Shown here: positions 19,620-31,887 of the stretch, one piece after another
How positions within the stretch are numbered: the stretch's first letter is position 1
How the letters are laid out: every line of letters starts with the position of its first letter
Source: Hexactinellida sp. DTS-2022
Taxonomy: Eukaryota > Porifera > Hexactinellida
Assembly (NCBI GenBank): GCA_028753945.1
Contig: JAPNXP010000004.1
Location: 2,170,001-2,234,000 of the forward strand
DNA length: 64,000 bases
Direction of reading: 5' to 3'
Translations under genes and position numbers: made by a program
Notes under the pieces: generated by a model
Database searches by the model: none
Told to the model about the DNA's origin: nothing
What the model saw: the letters and a program-made list of their open reading frames with translations, nothing else

Positions 19620-20808
19620 TAAAACCTAGGCGGTGTAATCGTAAAATTAAAAAGGTTTCTAGATACGCGAAAAGACGCAACGAAAATGACATAATGAATT
19701 TATGCCATGTTTTCTTGCTTTGGATAAAACACACAATTGTTGATAAAACAAAAGAGTAAAGATAACCATTTTGCTGTTCTGTACAGGAAATTATTACATT
19801 TGTACAGGGATTTTAAGTCGGGACAAAATTAATGAATACACCTAAAAAAATATCTTTACTCTTTACTCTCAAAATGTAGCATTTTGTTAAAGACACAATT
19901 ACTAATCAAGCGTATAGTGTTTCCCTACTAGGAGCGAGACAAAAATTCTGGTGTACAGGGACTTTTACCAATGTACAGGGGAAAATTGTAGCTCCGTACA
20001 GGGATATGACTCAAATAGGTTGGCAGGTATGAAGAGAACATTGAAGATGCCTCAGATCCCGAAATACTTCAGAAAACTACTAATTAAACAGATCCATATC
20101 AACTACCAAGAGACGATAATAAATGTATCTTAGTGATGGATGTTAATCGAATTACAGACAGGAAGTTATCGGTTGGAAGTATCAAGGAAGAAAATAACAC
20201 ACAGCAGAAATCTTTGATCGCAAAATACAACGCAATCGGTTAGTTATGTAATCATGCTTACTTGATTATATAATCATACATTTGGGCATTATGTGCAGAC
20301 ATTATTCATTGATATTACCTATTGCGAAATATGATACTCTGCTATTTTCCTAATATCAATGATATTTTACCATTAGTAAGTTACTTTCAGTTCGAAAGAA
20401 AGCATTTAATGTTGATTTTATAATAGCAAGTTCTGTGCAAACTACTCTACTAGACAATTTATAATTGACACATTCATAAATATAGTTCTTGCTAGAGGTG
20501 ACATAGCAATGTATTGTACATATAGCAAGAAACCTAATAATATACACACTAACAAACAATCCTGCTTACATCTTACATTCATAGATCGGAATTTGAAGAA
20601 GGAAACTAAATACTAGAACACAATATCAATAAATCTAAACGACTTCCCGAACGAAGAATGCAAAGAAATACTTAGAGCCTAATTTGGTATACGTATATGT
20701 CAAGGCAATCAAATAATTTCACGAAAGGACATCACCGGGAAAACAACAATTAAGATACCAATTCACCTATATAGAGTTTATGATGAGCGCAAACATATGT
20801 ACAGTAGT
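19620..20808. other. Gene-less stretch
   Basis: Contains repeated TGTACAGGGA(T/C) blocks at 19790-20010, and GGTTGGCAGGTATG near 20019-20032, the reverse complement of a hAT-like start (CATACCTGCCAACC). Probably one arm of a hAT-type element whose other end I could not find. Confidence 0.35.
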
Positions 20809-21112
20809 CATAGGCGTCGAACTTTCTAATATTTCTGAAAATCTGGGAGGGGCAGCCAGAGAAGATTTAATAGACATTTATTTTATGTTGCAATTAATAC
20901 GCAAAAATCACATAAAATTTAAAAATTAATAACGTAAGCGAGATGAAATTTACTGAGAAAGCTTTATACAACTTGACATTTGGGGCAAAATAAAAACCTG
21001 TTACCTTCAACTGTTTCAACTAAATTTCAAGACAAACGCCAGCTGAGGGGACGAAATTTTTTTGAGGGGGGGGCGAGACCTATGCTGCGCTCCCCCTGCA
21101 ACGACGCCTATG
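20809..21112. mobile_element. hAT-type MITE (CATAGGCGTCG family), 304 bp
   Basis: Ends CATAGGCGTCG and CGACGCCTATG, flanked by ACAGTAGT (20801-20808) and ACAGTAGG (21113-21120), 7 of 8 identical. Poly-G tract near the right end. Confidence 0.85.
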
Positions 21113-21379
21113 ACAGTAGGTAATTTAATCTCCAGCTGATCGGTCTAAGTCGTTTCGCTACGGCTAACTCAACCACTACTGGGTCTCGCTCTATTCAATC
21201 GACAATAAATATTTACGTAAATTTGAAAAAATCAGCATACTTGGTTATCCTTTCTAACAAATGGAAATTAGTCTCTATTAATTTGGAATTTTCATTAATT
21301 TGTTTGCCTATTTTTGTAGACAGAAAATATTCTTATAAGAAATTTGCAAATGCGAAATGCATCTGATTTTATACAACTA

Positions 21380-22230
21380 CAATTATTTGTATAGAACCAT
21401 ACGAATACATGGATATAGATGTAATTGAAGAGATTTACCCCTATGAACTAGGAAAATGTGAAGAAGTGGAAGAAACTCAAAAGCACACTATCCATCTTGA
21501 AGCCTTTAATAATATCCTTCCATGCCAACCAAACCTATTTATCTACACTACACAAGAAACTCGCCACCTTAGCAGAATCATTAACCAAACTAGATTCACT
21601 TTATTCCTACAATCCATCAACTGAGTTTAGGTCCAATACTAAAGGAAACATAGCCATCGAAGTCGCCACCTGGTATACTGAATATCGCACCATGCCAGCG
21701 ACTGTAAACTAGACGAAATAAGAGAACGCAACTATCCCCTAGCATTTCTGTTACCTATTGTAGACAATATTACAGTTAAAAATGCTAGCTACCAAAACAA
21801 CAACCACAATCACCACCCGAAGATCCCTTACACTCTATCAGCTACCTAAATGATAAAGTTACAACAATACCTTTCAATACAATGCCTGCCCAGGTGACGA
21901 CGTCCTTGCAATATTAAGCCAAACTCGAGCCACCATCCTGTACGACCTTAGCATAAAAGGAGTGAGAATAGATTACACAGAGTACTTAGCTTGGTTGTTA
22001 ACGATGATTTGATGAATTGAGGTCGCGACGAATCGACCTTCAAGTGAACTATTACTGAACAGGTTTAAACAAATCTTATGATTTCGATGGAACTGAGGCA
22101 ATTATTATAAACATTATACGTTCCGAGGACCTATGCAACGACCAATACATATCCAACATCAAATGCAACCACTGCACAAAAACCTATAATACCAAGAGCA
22201 TGCTAGGTACCATCAATAATTAGTCACAAA
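21380..22230 (+). pseudogene. Unrecognised decayed coding region
   Basis: Overlapping short frames give protein-like text: KKLATLAESLTKLDSLYSY, NIAIEVATWYTEYRTMP, YPLAFLLPIVDNITVKN, and near 22100-22200 IRSEDLCNDQYISNIKCNHC, which has a C-x2-C pair. Several frameshifts and stops. No family recognised; its position between two MITEs gives no hint. Confidence 0.25.
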
Positions 22231-22232
22231 CC

Positions 22233-22415
22233 CAGTGGATGATACAGCCATTTGTAAATATGCTCCTAATCCTGGTCTGATCCAATATCATAGGCCTAAA
22301 TCACAAAATTAATGTTATGGGATAGGGGAGAAATCAAATTTTCGCGCTCTAAAATATAAATTTTCCAAAAATCATGCTCCAAAAGGAGGATCTCGCCCTC
22401 CTTGATAATTGCTTG
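22233..22415 (-). mobile_element. hAT-type MITE (GTATAATACACTG family), inverted copy
   Basis: Inverted relative to 30975-31156: starts CAGTGGATGATACAGCCATT and ends GATAATTGCTTG. Shared interior TCCTAATCCTGGTCTGATCC and TTCGCGCTCTA. No clear target duplication. Further relatives at 59640-59816 and, more distant, 32069-32259. Confidence 0.65.
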
Positions 22416-23107
22416 CTGGAGGTTATATTCCAAAATAATTGGTCAATCTGTATTAAATTTTCAGGATCTTTCATGTTCCCCGAGATCAAGTGAAAAATGA
22501 AATACTCATCTTCACACCAATTGATAATTATCTTAAAAATCTTGCTTAAATCGATAGAGTTATTCGACTTTAACACAATGAATTTACAGAATTAGTGTAA
22601 CTGGATATAAATGAATTTTATTCAAATTTTTCCACGACCACTGCGAAAATGAATTTTTCGATCTTAACATTATCATAGTTTAAGGAATAATCAACTACGG
22701 TGTTTCAACTATGACTCTAATGATAAATTCCTTCTTAAAAGAATATGAGGATTCGAAAACCGTTGAGTTATCAAAAGATTCTTACTTGCCAGCTCCAAAT
22801 TTTGGTCTCGAGATAGAAAGATTTGAATAATATACTCTCGCACAAAATGGCATAGGGATAGGACTAAAAGTGTCTCGAAAGAAGAATATATTTCTAATTG
22901 CTTGAATATTTACAGTGAAATTTTGACGAGTGTGAAGTTGGCGCAGTATTCAACTGAGCACAGATCAAAATGAAAGTTGAGGCCCTTCACATTATTGGAT
23001 TTTGATAAAAATTACACATATTAAAGAGGAGATACGGATGTTTATGATTTTGGATTTAAAAAATATATTTTTATTTAATTATACTTATATTTTTACATTA
23101 TGAGTGA
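22416..23107. other. Gene-less stretch
   Basis: A+T-rich with no open frame or repeat that I can support. Confidence 0.4.
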
Positions 23108-23690
23108 ATGAGTGAACATTTTAAAAAAATTATTTTTGACAACATTTTTTGGAAATTTAATTTAAAACTTTGCATAGATCTTTGTGACTATGGGACGTTT
23201 CTTATGCCAAAATATTTCAAAAAGCTATCAACATTCCTATGAGATATAGCTTGGCAAAGTTGAACATGTGTTTACTTCTGGTTATATACTATTTCTTTTA
23301 TTATCGAGTGAACAGCACAAGAGTTTAACACAATACAATTGCTAGATTACAACCACCAGATTGTGTGTTTATGTCACAGCTTATATATAACAGCCACAAC
23401 CAATTACAATTGAATGAAACCTGAACGTAGACTAAATAAATATCACACACTATTCTTGTTTAAATTCCTTCTATAAAACCATGCGAAGATTTACTAATAA
23501 TATTATAAATTTATTCTGCTCCACTAACCAACGAATAATATATTCATTCCCTCTTGAAACGATTCAGAGATCCAATGGATAAAGATGATCAAGGTAAATT
23601 CGATTTTCAAATTTAATATCCATTTTAATATGGAGAATTCTATCTTTAATCAATTATAAGTATTCAATAGATTTACCCATCGATTTAGCG

Positions 23691-24616
23691 ATGTTTATCG
23701 ATTTTTGTAAAGCCAGAAACTTAAGCCCTGAAGCTTTAACAGCCAGGTGTTCAGTCTCAAATTCTGTTTGGGAAAATTTATCAATACACATTTTCGGAAG
23801 GAATAGGGGCAATTTAAGGAAAAGCTTATACCTCAAATGGAAGAATAATTCCCATAACATTTACAATAAGGTCAAAGAGTATGATCTCAACTCAACTGTT
23901 TCCAACAATTTCCAGGTACGTGTTGGCTTAGATTTACTTTCCATTGAATGTAGAACTTCCTTAATAAAGGAAACTATACTGAGAGATATTAGTGCTAGAT
24001 TACAAGGAGATAACTTAACTAACAATTTACCAACCATTCAATTGATTTAGCAAAATTTGAGTAAGATTTATTACATTGTGATAATATTCTAATTATCTGC
24101 TCTTCTGTTTCCTCTGAATTAGAATTATATGATAAATTCAAAAATAAATACTCAAAGATTCCCCTAGATTGTTACAATAACCTAGGACAGCCATTATTTC
24201 ACTCATTTATAAACTATGAATCAATATTATGGCTCGATGGCTATAATTTTTATGGATTTAAAGGGCCAAAAGTTATTCCTGGGTTCTTACAGTTTTTTGA
24301 ACTTAGTCAATTTGAAGCATGTAAAGGATTTGAAGATTCGTTCAAGTTTACTGATAATCTCATTGAACAATGTCCGTTAATAATACTCGTATGGTTAGCA
24401 TCCGCACCAGAGCTATTAAGTGACTTAAATAATATATCAGTAAATAACTTATTCAACAAAAATTATGTACTATTAACTAGTAAAGTGTTAACAGATTTTG
24501 TTGTTTGGGTAGAGAAGTTAAACATTGATTTTGAGGAAAATGGTATAGAGGTTATGGAATCAATTTACACAGTTTATATTAGTAGACTAGAAAATAGGGG
24601 TTGGCACAAAATTTAG
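23691..24616 (+). pseudogene. Transposase-like protein of the 23.1-28.3 kb element, N-terminal part
   Basis: Two frames, 23691-24050 and 24065-24616, together about 300 residues. The first has FIDFCKARNLSPEALTAR and VRVGLDLLSIECRTSL; the second is open for 183 codons without an ATG (LYDKFKNKYSKIPLDCYNN, SFINYESILWLDGYNFYG, IPGFLQFFELSQFEACKGF). No domain recognised. They lie directly upstream of the zinc-finger and IDATGS part and are probably its N-terminus. Confidence 0.45.
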
Positions 24617-25459
24617 CTTTAGAGGCAGCAGATAAATTCGGTGAAATTGAAAATAGTGATAGTGGTCATATAGAATGTCCAATTTCTAGAGCAAACGAAT
24701 ACAGCACATATGATGCAATTTTTTCCAACATTTGGAGAGTTTTATCTAGATAAGGCTGATTGAAATGCTATAAGTTATTTAGATAAGGATGATATAGATC
24801 ATATGAAAACAGGTTGGACTAATGTAATAGCTGATAAGTTCTCTAAAATAAATTCGATTTGCGTACTGAAGTATAAACATTTTTGGTTTAAGAAAAGGGA
24901 TAGTAGGAAATTGAACTCTCCTTTTTTCCAAGCTTGGGCTGTGTGTAAGTTTTCTAACTGTTGCTCAGTTACCTTTTCACTTAATAATGATATTGCCTCA
25001 TTTGCTGATGATCTAATAGCTGTGCACTATAAATGTAACGGTGAACTTTCATCTGAACACAAAGATGATAAAACCATCCATGCACGTCACATTACTTCGA
25101 AAAAAAGGGAAAACATGGGTGCAAAATTGATTCAAAACGCAGCAAGTAACATATTTCATCAGCAGTTTAGAAATGAGAACAATGTAGAGGCATTCAATAG
25201 AGGGAATTTCACTAATATAATATCACAGCAAACTTTAAGACGAATTAAGTCAGACGTTAAATCTTGAGAGAGATTTTCCAATGATGATTCTGTGGATATT
25301 TGGGAAACTCAACACAATTTCCATTCGGTATTACCAGATAATCTGATACCTGGTTATGTCCAATATATTGCACAAGATCCATTTATAATCCATTTATATA
25401 CAAAAAAGCAGATTGAAATATTGAAATTATTCAAAAATGACAACATCGTTATTAATATA

Positions 25460-26109
25460 CACTCCCCTCAGTGGCGGTCCTAGGGGGGGGCATCCGGGGC
25501 AAATGCCCCGGGTTAAAATATTTTGCCCCGGATTCCAGCCCATTTGGTAGTATAATACATGGAGCATGCCCCGGATTTATACTAAAAGCTGCTCTTTTGC
25601 CCCGGGCTGGCCAGATCCTGCGACCGCCCCTGACTCCCCTACCAAAAGTATTCGTACTCCATAAGCATTCCCATAGAATATAGTAACATATTGTGTCAAT
25701 AATAATGTTTATTGTACACTAAATACATGGAATATTGCAATTTAGATTTCATATTCGTAATCTAAGCATTCGAAATATACATTTAAAGAAGCTTTGAACT
25801 CTATTAGCTACTGATTAGGTTGAAAATTATCATCCTATGCCACCATGTACCACTTATTCCCATCTTGTAGCATGGGGACAAATGGAAGAAGTGGTACATG
25901 GTGACACCGGATGATAATTTTCAATTAATAAATATGTAATTGAGTTGAAAGCTTCTACAATGGTCAATTCGGTGGCGTAGAATACGATTCTGAAACCAAA
26001 GTGGCGACATCTCATAGAATTTGTATACATTATCGATAAATATTAGAGTTATATAGTACTATTTCCATAGGAAATTTTTGGGTGTACGAATACTTTTGGT
26101 AGGGGAGGG
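25460..26109. mobile_element. TA-target MITE interrupting the transposase-like gene
   Basis: Ends CACTCCCCTACCAAAAGT (continuous once the inner MITE is removed) and ACTTTTGGTAGGGGAGGG, TA at 25458-25459 and 26110-26111. Contains GTATTCGTAC / GTACGAATAC next to the ends and an inner inverted pair ATGCCACCATGTACCACTT / AAGTGGTACATGGTGACACC. Confidence 0.85.
25469..25632. mobile_element. hAT-type MITE, 164 bp, perfect 8-bp target duplication
   Basis: Starts CAGTGGCGGTCC, ends GCGACCGCCCCTG, flanked by ACTCCCCT at 25461-25468 and 25633-25640. It sits inside the first bases of the TA-MITE at 25460. Confidence 0.9.
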
Positions 26110-26606
26110 TAGATGCAACTGGTTCCATTTGTAAAAGGCGACCAATGTGTAAAAGTCGATTTATTACTATGCTCTTACACTACAACACCCTGTATACTGC
26201 ACTAGTCTTCTTCCTGTTGCAGAAATGATCAGTAGTGATCATGGAACTGCAGAGATCACCCATTTTTTTGAATAAATGGGTATTAACTTGTAAGGCAATT
26301 CTACATAAGGGTTTAAATATAGACCAAATTGAAAAATAGAAATGTATCTATAAAAAGTACAAAAAGAAAAAAGTTACAAATTTATATATAAGTTTTATCC
26401 AATAGACATGGTATTTATTATATTTGTTATCTACTAATATTCTGCACTAATATACTCTATAAAGGCACTGATATTTGGCATGACGTCAGATAGGCATCAA
26501 TTATATTAGCTATGTATTCTCTCTCAGTATTAAAGATTAAGGAAGTTTATTTAATTGGAATGTAATACTGATCTAATGGTACCTGAAGGATTTCAGCCGG
26601 CTTTCA

Positions 26607-27110
26607 TCTTATCAAAAACCCTTTCCATCAATCGCCAATTCTTTTTAATCAAGAAAATATTAGTTATCTTACTGTTAAACGCATTCCCAACTTATACGTA
26701 GTCCATTACTACAAAAAGATGGATTATTCTTCAAACTATTCATCTTATCAAAAACCCATTTCATAAATCAACAATTCCCTTCAATCTTTAATATAATAGT
26801 TCTCTTTCTGTTAAACACCTGCCCAGCTTATATTTTTATTTACTATAAACAACATCGATTTTCTTAAAACTATTCATCTCATCAAAAACCCATTCCATAA
26901 ATCAAAAATTCCCTTCAATCTTTAATATAATAGTTCTCTTTCTGTTAAACACCTGCCCAGCTTATATTTTATTTACTATAAACAACATCGATATTCTTAA
27001 AACTATTCATCTCATCAAAACCCCTTTCCATCACCAACAATTTTTCGCAATCTTAAATTTACAAGTAATACTTCTCTTCATGTTAAATACCATTCAAGCT
27101 TCAAACGCAA
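26607..27110 (+). repeat. Tandem repeat, about four ~130-bp units
   Basis: Units start at ATC(T/C)ATCAAAAACCC(A/T)TTCCAT and continue AATTCCCTTCAATCTTTAAT, CTGTTAAACACCTGCCCAGC. The two central units are nearly identical, the outer ones diverged. Confidence 0.85.
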
Positions 27111-27723
27111 AAAGATATCTTCATTACTATTTACATTAATAATATTGTATAATGCACAACCTTAAAATCATAAATCTTCAAACTGGAATATTTATGGAAT
27201 AAGACACACAGAATCATTATCATTAACATCTATAGACAACATTAACAGATAGCCATCCTATGATTATCTACTCAAACAATGAGACTTGGTATAGATTGAT
27301 AAATTTCCCCCAAACAAGACACTAGATCCTCAAATCTACACTAGTCCTCAGCGCGGGTCGTATGCGGTTTCTGCCCCGCAAAATACAGTGCAATAACCAA
27401 ATCAACCCGCATCTAGCTCACAATAACCAATCCGCAAGCGCAGGTATTACGTTGAGTATAATAGTAATTCAAAACATAGATGGTGCTCAATTAAATAGTA
27501 ATATTCTTGATTCAGTGACTCTAAATTCCTCTGAAGTAATTATCTTGCAACTAATCCACGCTAATGCACAACAACCTGCAAAAATTCCCGTGACCTGAAC
27601 CCGCACGTCCCAAAATATTCAGATCCTTTGACCCGCAAGAAGCCGCGGGTTCTACGCCTATGACGTAGAGGTCTAATCTACGCCGACCAAATTCGCGATA
27701 TACATCTTAAAAAAGAGAATGAT

Positions 27724-27726
<3 letters not shown>
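27111..27726. other. Non-coding interior of the 5.2-kb transposon
   Basis: Includes a CG-richer piece (about 27350-27670) with CGCGGGTC and CCGCGGGTTCTACGCCTATG, the latter like a hAT-type MITE right end (CATAGGCGTAGAACCCGCGG inverted); a matching left end is not clear. Confidence 0.35.

Positions 27727-27761
<35 letters not shown>
27727..27761 (+). repeat. (CT)n microsatellite
   Basis: About 17 CT units. Confidence 0.95.
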
Positions 27762-27763
<2 letters not shown>

Positions 27764-28308
27764 CTTCTGTCATCAAATATACGTGTCTTACATACCAAAG
27801 TTAATATTCTAAGTTTATTCTGTATGAAGTATTGTCTGTGAGGTGTTGCGTATTAAAACATCAGTTGTCTTTGTATGAAATAGCAGTAAATAATAATTTG
27901 GAGTTTTGAATGCAGTATACATGTTGAGCAAAAAATACGAGAACTAGCCTGTATAAGTATAAATAATAATCGTGAAGACATATCGGAAAGGCAAAACTAT
28001 AATAAACCATTATTGAATTATGACCAAATAGATAAATACAGCTAGTTAAACACTTGTGCTGTTCACTCGATAATAAAAGAAATAGTATATAATCTGAAGT
28101 AAACACATATTCAACTTTGCCAAGCTATATCTCATAGGAATGTTGCTATTCTTTTGAAATATTTTGGCATAAGAAACGTCCAATAGTCACAAAGATGTAT
28201 GCAAAGTTTTAAATTCAATTTCCAAAAAATGTTGTCAAAAATAATTTTTCTTAATGCTCACTCATGCAAGAATTGGGTTAAAGCGTGAACAGGGTTTATA
28301 AGCTGAAG

Positions 28309-29020
28309 CATGGCCTACTTAATATACGGCTATATATGTCGCCGAGAAGGCCATAAAACAAAGAGGCCAGTTTCTAATTTTCAAAATGGAGAATTGATCT
28401 TTATTCGAATAATTAGCAATAATAGAGCTGAAAAGTGTATTATAACTATATAGGAATATGGTATACAGGTATACATAGCACCCTCCAGAATTGTGATATG
28501 TCATCATCTGATGACGCTATGGTTATTTTGGTTTCGAATTATCTTGTTGTTCTAGCATACTTTTAACATAGTTAAACGCGTTATAAATGTTCAAAATTGA
28601 ACATGGGTCTACCCAGAAGTAGTAGAGTAAAATATATCGAAATTATAAATGGAATGTTGACACATTCCTCGGTTGCCATGGAAAATGTATATTTCCTAAA
28701 TGTGCCATAACTCAAAAACTATGAATGTTGTGTAAACTAGTCTGGTACTGATCTGTCCGGAATAGGTAACTTCCTATTCATCGATAATACATTTTATATG
28801 CCTAACATCTATAATTTTTGAGATAGTGAGTCATTACATAATAATGAATTAAGTGTTAATTATCTCATTATCTCAAAAATTATAAGAAGTTAGGCATATA
28901 AAATGTATTATCGATGAATAGGAAGTTATCTATTCTGGACAGATCAGTACCAGTCTAGTTTAGATAACATTCATTGTTTTTGAGTTATGGCACATATAGC
29001 CGTATATTAAGTAGGCCATG
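28309..29020. mobile_element. Foldback element with ~150-bp arms, interrupted
   Basis: Ends CATGGCCTACTTAATATACGG and CCGTATATTAAGTAGGCCATG; GCTGAAG flanks both sides (28302-28308 and 29021-29027). The right arm runs from about 28870 and pairs with the left arm at about 28700-28850 (shared CCTATTCATCGATAATACATTTTATATGCCTAAC), with a loop of some 40 bp. The left arm is broken at GGCTATAT by about 370 bp of unrelated sequence (28337-28703). No open frame with support. Confidence 0.75.
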
Positions 29021-30151
29021 GCTGAAGAGATAGGTTTTTACTAAGGTGTTGTCAATAACGTATTTTAGCTCTTAAACTCTTCTAACTAATTCTTAAATTC
29101 GAAATCGCTCAAAGGCAAGGTACATCGAACCTTGTGGGCACCTCTTCCCAAGGGTAATAGAGCAACGCGATCCCTGTCGTGATGAGACTAGAAAATGTAA
29201 ATGCTACCTATAACGACACATTCCCAGTGGCGAATTATCACGTAACACCAAAACTCCTCCAAATAAAGTGTATTGTGGGGAAAGTCAACGCATCTGACGA
29301 GTCCAGGCCGGGATGAATCACAAGGATTGGAATTAAATACAAGAGAGTTTCTAGTTAATCTATTGAGATAAAATACGGTAGATAAATATTACAGTGTTAT
29401 CTGTTAGACTGGGTGTAGATTCGGGATGTGGATTGGTTGGCCCATTTGTAGTTGGGTTTAGAGATAGGTAGGGACTTGGGTGACAATTTGCAATTGGATA
29501 AATAGAGAATCAACAAATATTGGAATGTCCATGGCTCTACCAAGTGCGGTCTATTAATATCAGTGCGGTCTGTTAACATAGCTGTGTGGTCAAAAATACA
29601 GCAGTATGGGTCTGTTAATATATAATGGAGAGCACTGGAATGTGGCTGTAGGGGAGGAGGCACATATAACTTATTTTGTTTCTAGATTATATGTCTTGTA
29701 TATTAGATATGCTAATTTCTACTAGAAGATTTAGCTCACAGAGCCAATTATCGTTAACTTAGAAAGATGGATGTAATTATGGAGAGGATAGGCGCGTGGA
29801 TGAGCTACATAAGCAATCAACACATGCGTTCTACTTTGACTTTATATTACACTTATTCTATTTAAAACAGTTTAATCATTATTATTAAAGTCGAGTATTG
29901 AATACTAATTCTCTTGTCAAATTTTTTTGTATCAATTATTTTAATAAAATAAATAACTGGACAGACACTATAGTCTGATCAAACCAATAGAAATACGATC
30001 ACTACCTCGGAAAGGTATTTAGTACAAGAGATTCGATGATTTGAAATAGAAATATCTTCAAACCATTTGTATATGTTGAAATAACCACTGACTTTACTAA
30101 TTAGACAAGTTAGATAAGCGAAAATATTCTTAAAGTATGATTTGTCAACTA
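29021..30151. other. Gene-less stretch
   Basis: No convincing gene. 29397-29663 on the minus strand is open for 88 codons but has no recognisable motif. Confidence 0.4.
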
Positions 30152-30328
30152 CAATGGAGTTCGCTTAATAGCACCCCATGTTTGCTACTAAATCTGGTTG
30201 CTAGCTAATAGGCGAAGTTGCAAATAGGGGAATCAAATTAACAGTATGTATCACGCTTGGGACCCGAAAAGCGTTTGATAATAAAGCAATATTGCTAATA
30301 GGAGAGTTGCTAATAAGCAAACTCAATG
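30152..30328. mobile_element. TA-target MITE (ACAGTGGAGT family), copy 2
   Basis: Starts CAATGGAGTTCGCTTAATAGC, ends GCAAACTCAATG, TA on both sides; same interior order as 17951-18121 (GGTTGCTA, GGCGAAGTTGC, ATCACGCTTGGG). Confidence 0.72.
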
Positions 30329-30389
30329 TATTTCAATTATCTAATTAATGCTAACAGAATATACACGTATATAATTATTTGCAGTACAA

Positions 30390-30590
30390 TATCAATGTGG
30401 GTCAAAATCCTAAGCTCTTGATTACAGTAGCATTTTTACCCGCACCATGGATTCGCTATTAGAATTTCATAATATTCGTCAAAATCCAACTAACTTTGAC
30501 TACCGTGGGATTTGACCCGGGACCATGGACTCGCCAATAATATTTACATTGTGGGCCAAATCCGACGCAACAGATCTCACATTTGAAAAG
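30390..30590 (+). repeat. Two-copy local repeat with CCATGGA(T/C)TCGC
   Basis: GTGGGTCAAAATCC...CCGCACCATGGATTCGC is repeated about 80-100 bp later as GTGGGATTTGACCCGGGACCATGGACTCGCC, with GTGGGCCAAATCC following. Origin unknown. Confidence 0.4.
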
Positions 30591-30974
30591 ACCAATTTTT
30601 GAATGCATCAAACTATATTCGAAGAAGTACCACTCTCTCTCTAAGTAAACAAGTCAATAAATAATTATAAATAATTATATTCCCTGAAGGAGAGTAATAA
30701 TTGTACAGTATACCCTCGCGAATCCGATCAGCGCTTTTCTGATTGAAGTAATACGTTCTGATTAGTGATGTAATACATTTGATAAGGGCATCTACAAAAT
30801 GAGCAGCTCGATAATCCAAACCAAAATTATCAAAACCTTGTAATCGAAACAAAACATACAGTATAAAACTTATATACATACTTGTCTGAGAATCAATATT
30901 CATACTTGCATAGTAATATAGTTATGTTGCAGTATATTATAGGGTTCTGTGTGTTCACGAACACACATATCAAA

Positions 30975-31156
30975 CAAGGAATTATCCATGAGCGTAGACG
31001 CTCCTTTTGGAGTATGATTTTTTGAAAATTTGAATAAAGGACGCGAAAATTTGGAATCCTCTCCTTTATCGTAAAATAAATTTGTGATTTAGGCGCATGA
31101 AAATTGGATCAGACCAGAATTAGGAGCGTATTCACAAATGGCTGTATAATACACTG
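30975..31156 (+). mobile_element. hAT-type MITE, 182 bp, perfect 8-bp target duplication
   Basis: Starts CAAGGAATTATCCATGAGCG and ends GTATAATACACTG; ATATCAAA at 30967-30974 and 31157-31164. Defines the family to which 22233-22415 and 59640-59816 belong. Confidence 0.87.
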
Positions 31157-31887
31157 ATATCAAACTTAATGTAATAAAAACGCCATTTAGTTTGTATGTT
31201 TGTTTATATAATATCTATGTAATTGGTAATTAATATATTCATACCCCATCTTTTTCAACACCTCACTTTTATTTAGCGACAGTTGGAATTCGTCTAGTGT
31301 GACGATAAGAATTGTTCAGAAAGTTTAATTCAAAACCACAAATGATCAATGTACATCATGACGCATAATTCCTAAATATATACAACATGCGCATTATAAG
31401 AATAAATTTTTGTTGCTATTATAGATGAGTTTCATAAGACAGTGATTATTTAATCCTAGTTCTATTAACACAAAAAAACAAAATCAAATAGTTGACTACC
31501 ATGTCTGAAAGCTTTATCTAATGCGTTCTGTCAAGTTATTTCGCAATGTTTATTATGATAGCTTTAAAATTCTCTATATAATAAAGCCTATTCTAAATTC
31601 CCGAAATTCCCGATAACTAAGTTTAGTTACCCCGAAATTAATGGGAAATATTCTACAAATCCCAAATAAAGTTATATGTAAAATACAGCGATTGCTTAGT
31701 TGAATTATGAAAAGTTGGCATTCGACATTGAATCATAAGTTTCTCCCAAAATAAATAGGAAGAATCTACAGTGAATTACTTTAAATCTATTTAAGAAGCC
31801 ATTAATAAGTGTACAAACCAATTTTAGTCCTACGTCTGGACCAAATAATTGCCGGTATATTATGTAGGTAAGATATTTTGTTGTGTA
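31157..31887. other. Gene-less stretch
   Basis: A+T-rich; no supported feature. Confidence 0.4.

Larger units (their letters stand above)
24803..26285 (+). pseudogene. Transposase-like protein with Cys motif and split IDATGS motif
   Basis: Reads CVLKYKHFWFKKRD, WAVCKFSNCCSVTFSLN (Cys-rich, zinc-finger-like), RENMGAKLIQNAAS, TLRRIKSDVKS, then GYVQYIAQDPFIIHLYTK up to NDNIVIN at 25455. The 650-bp MITE at 25460-26109 follows. Directly after it the text continues DATGSICKRRP, and in a shifted frame LLPVAEMISSDHGTAEITHFF. With the MITE and one TA removed, the codons join in frame to NIDATGS. I recall the order (Cys motif, KIKSE-like, PF.I...Q, IDATGS, LP.AEM.SS.H) from uncharacterised transposon-like proteins of aphids and Hydra, and the D of IDATGS may be a catalytic Asp (inference). 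Confidence 0.6.
23108..28265 (+). mobile_element. Unclassified DNA transposon, 5.2 kb, 214-bp inverted repeats
   Basis: Inverted repeats 23108-23321 and 28053-28265 begin ATGAGTGAACATT and end AATGCTCACTCAT, and run on through TTGACAACATTTTTTGGAAAT and the inner block CGAGTGAACAGCACAAG. Between them lies a decayed plus-strand protein gene (23691-26285), a 130-bp tandem repeat and a (CT)n tract. A nested MITE pair (25460-26109) splits the gene. Target duplication not identifiable. The superfamily cannot be settled from sequence alone. Confidence 0.75.

Noticed and set aside
29160..29300. Possible C/D-box RNA (GTGATGA ... CTGA)
   Set aside because: The boxes are about 110 bp apart with no terminal stem; the short motifs are expected by chance.
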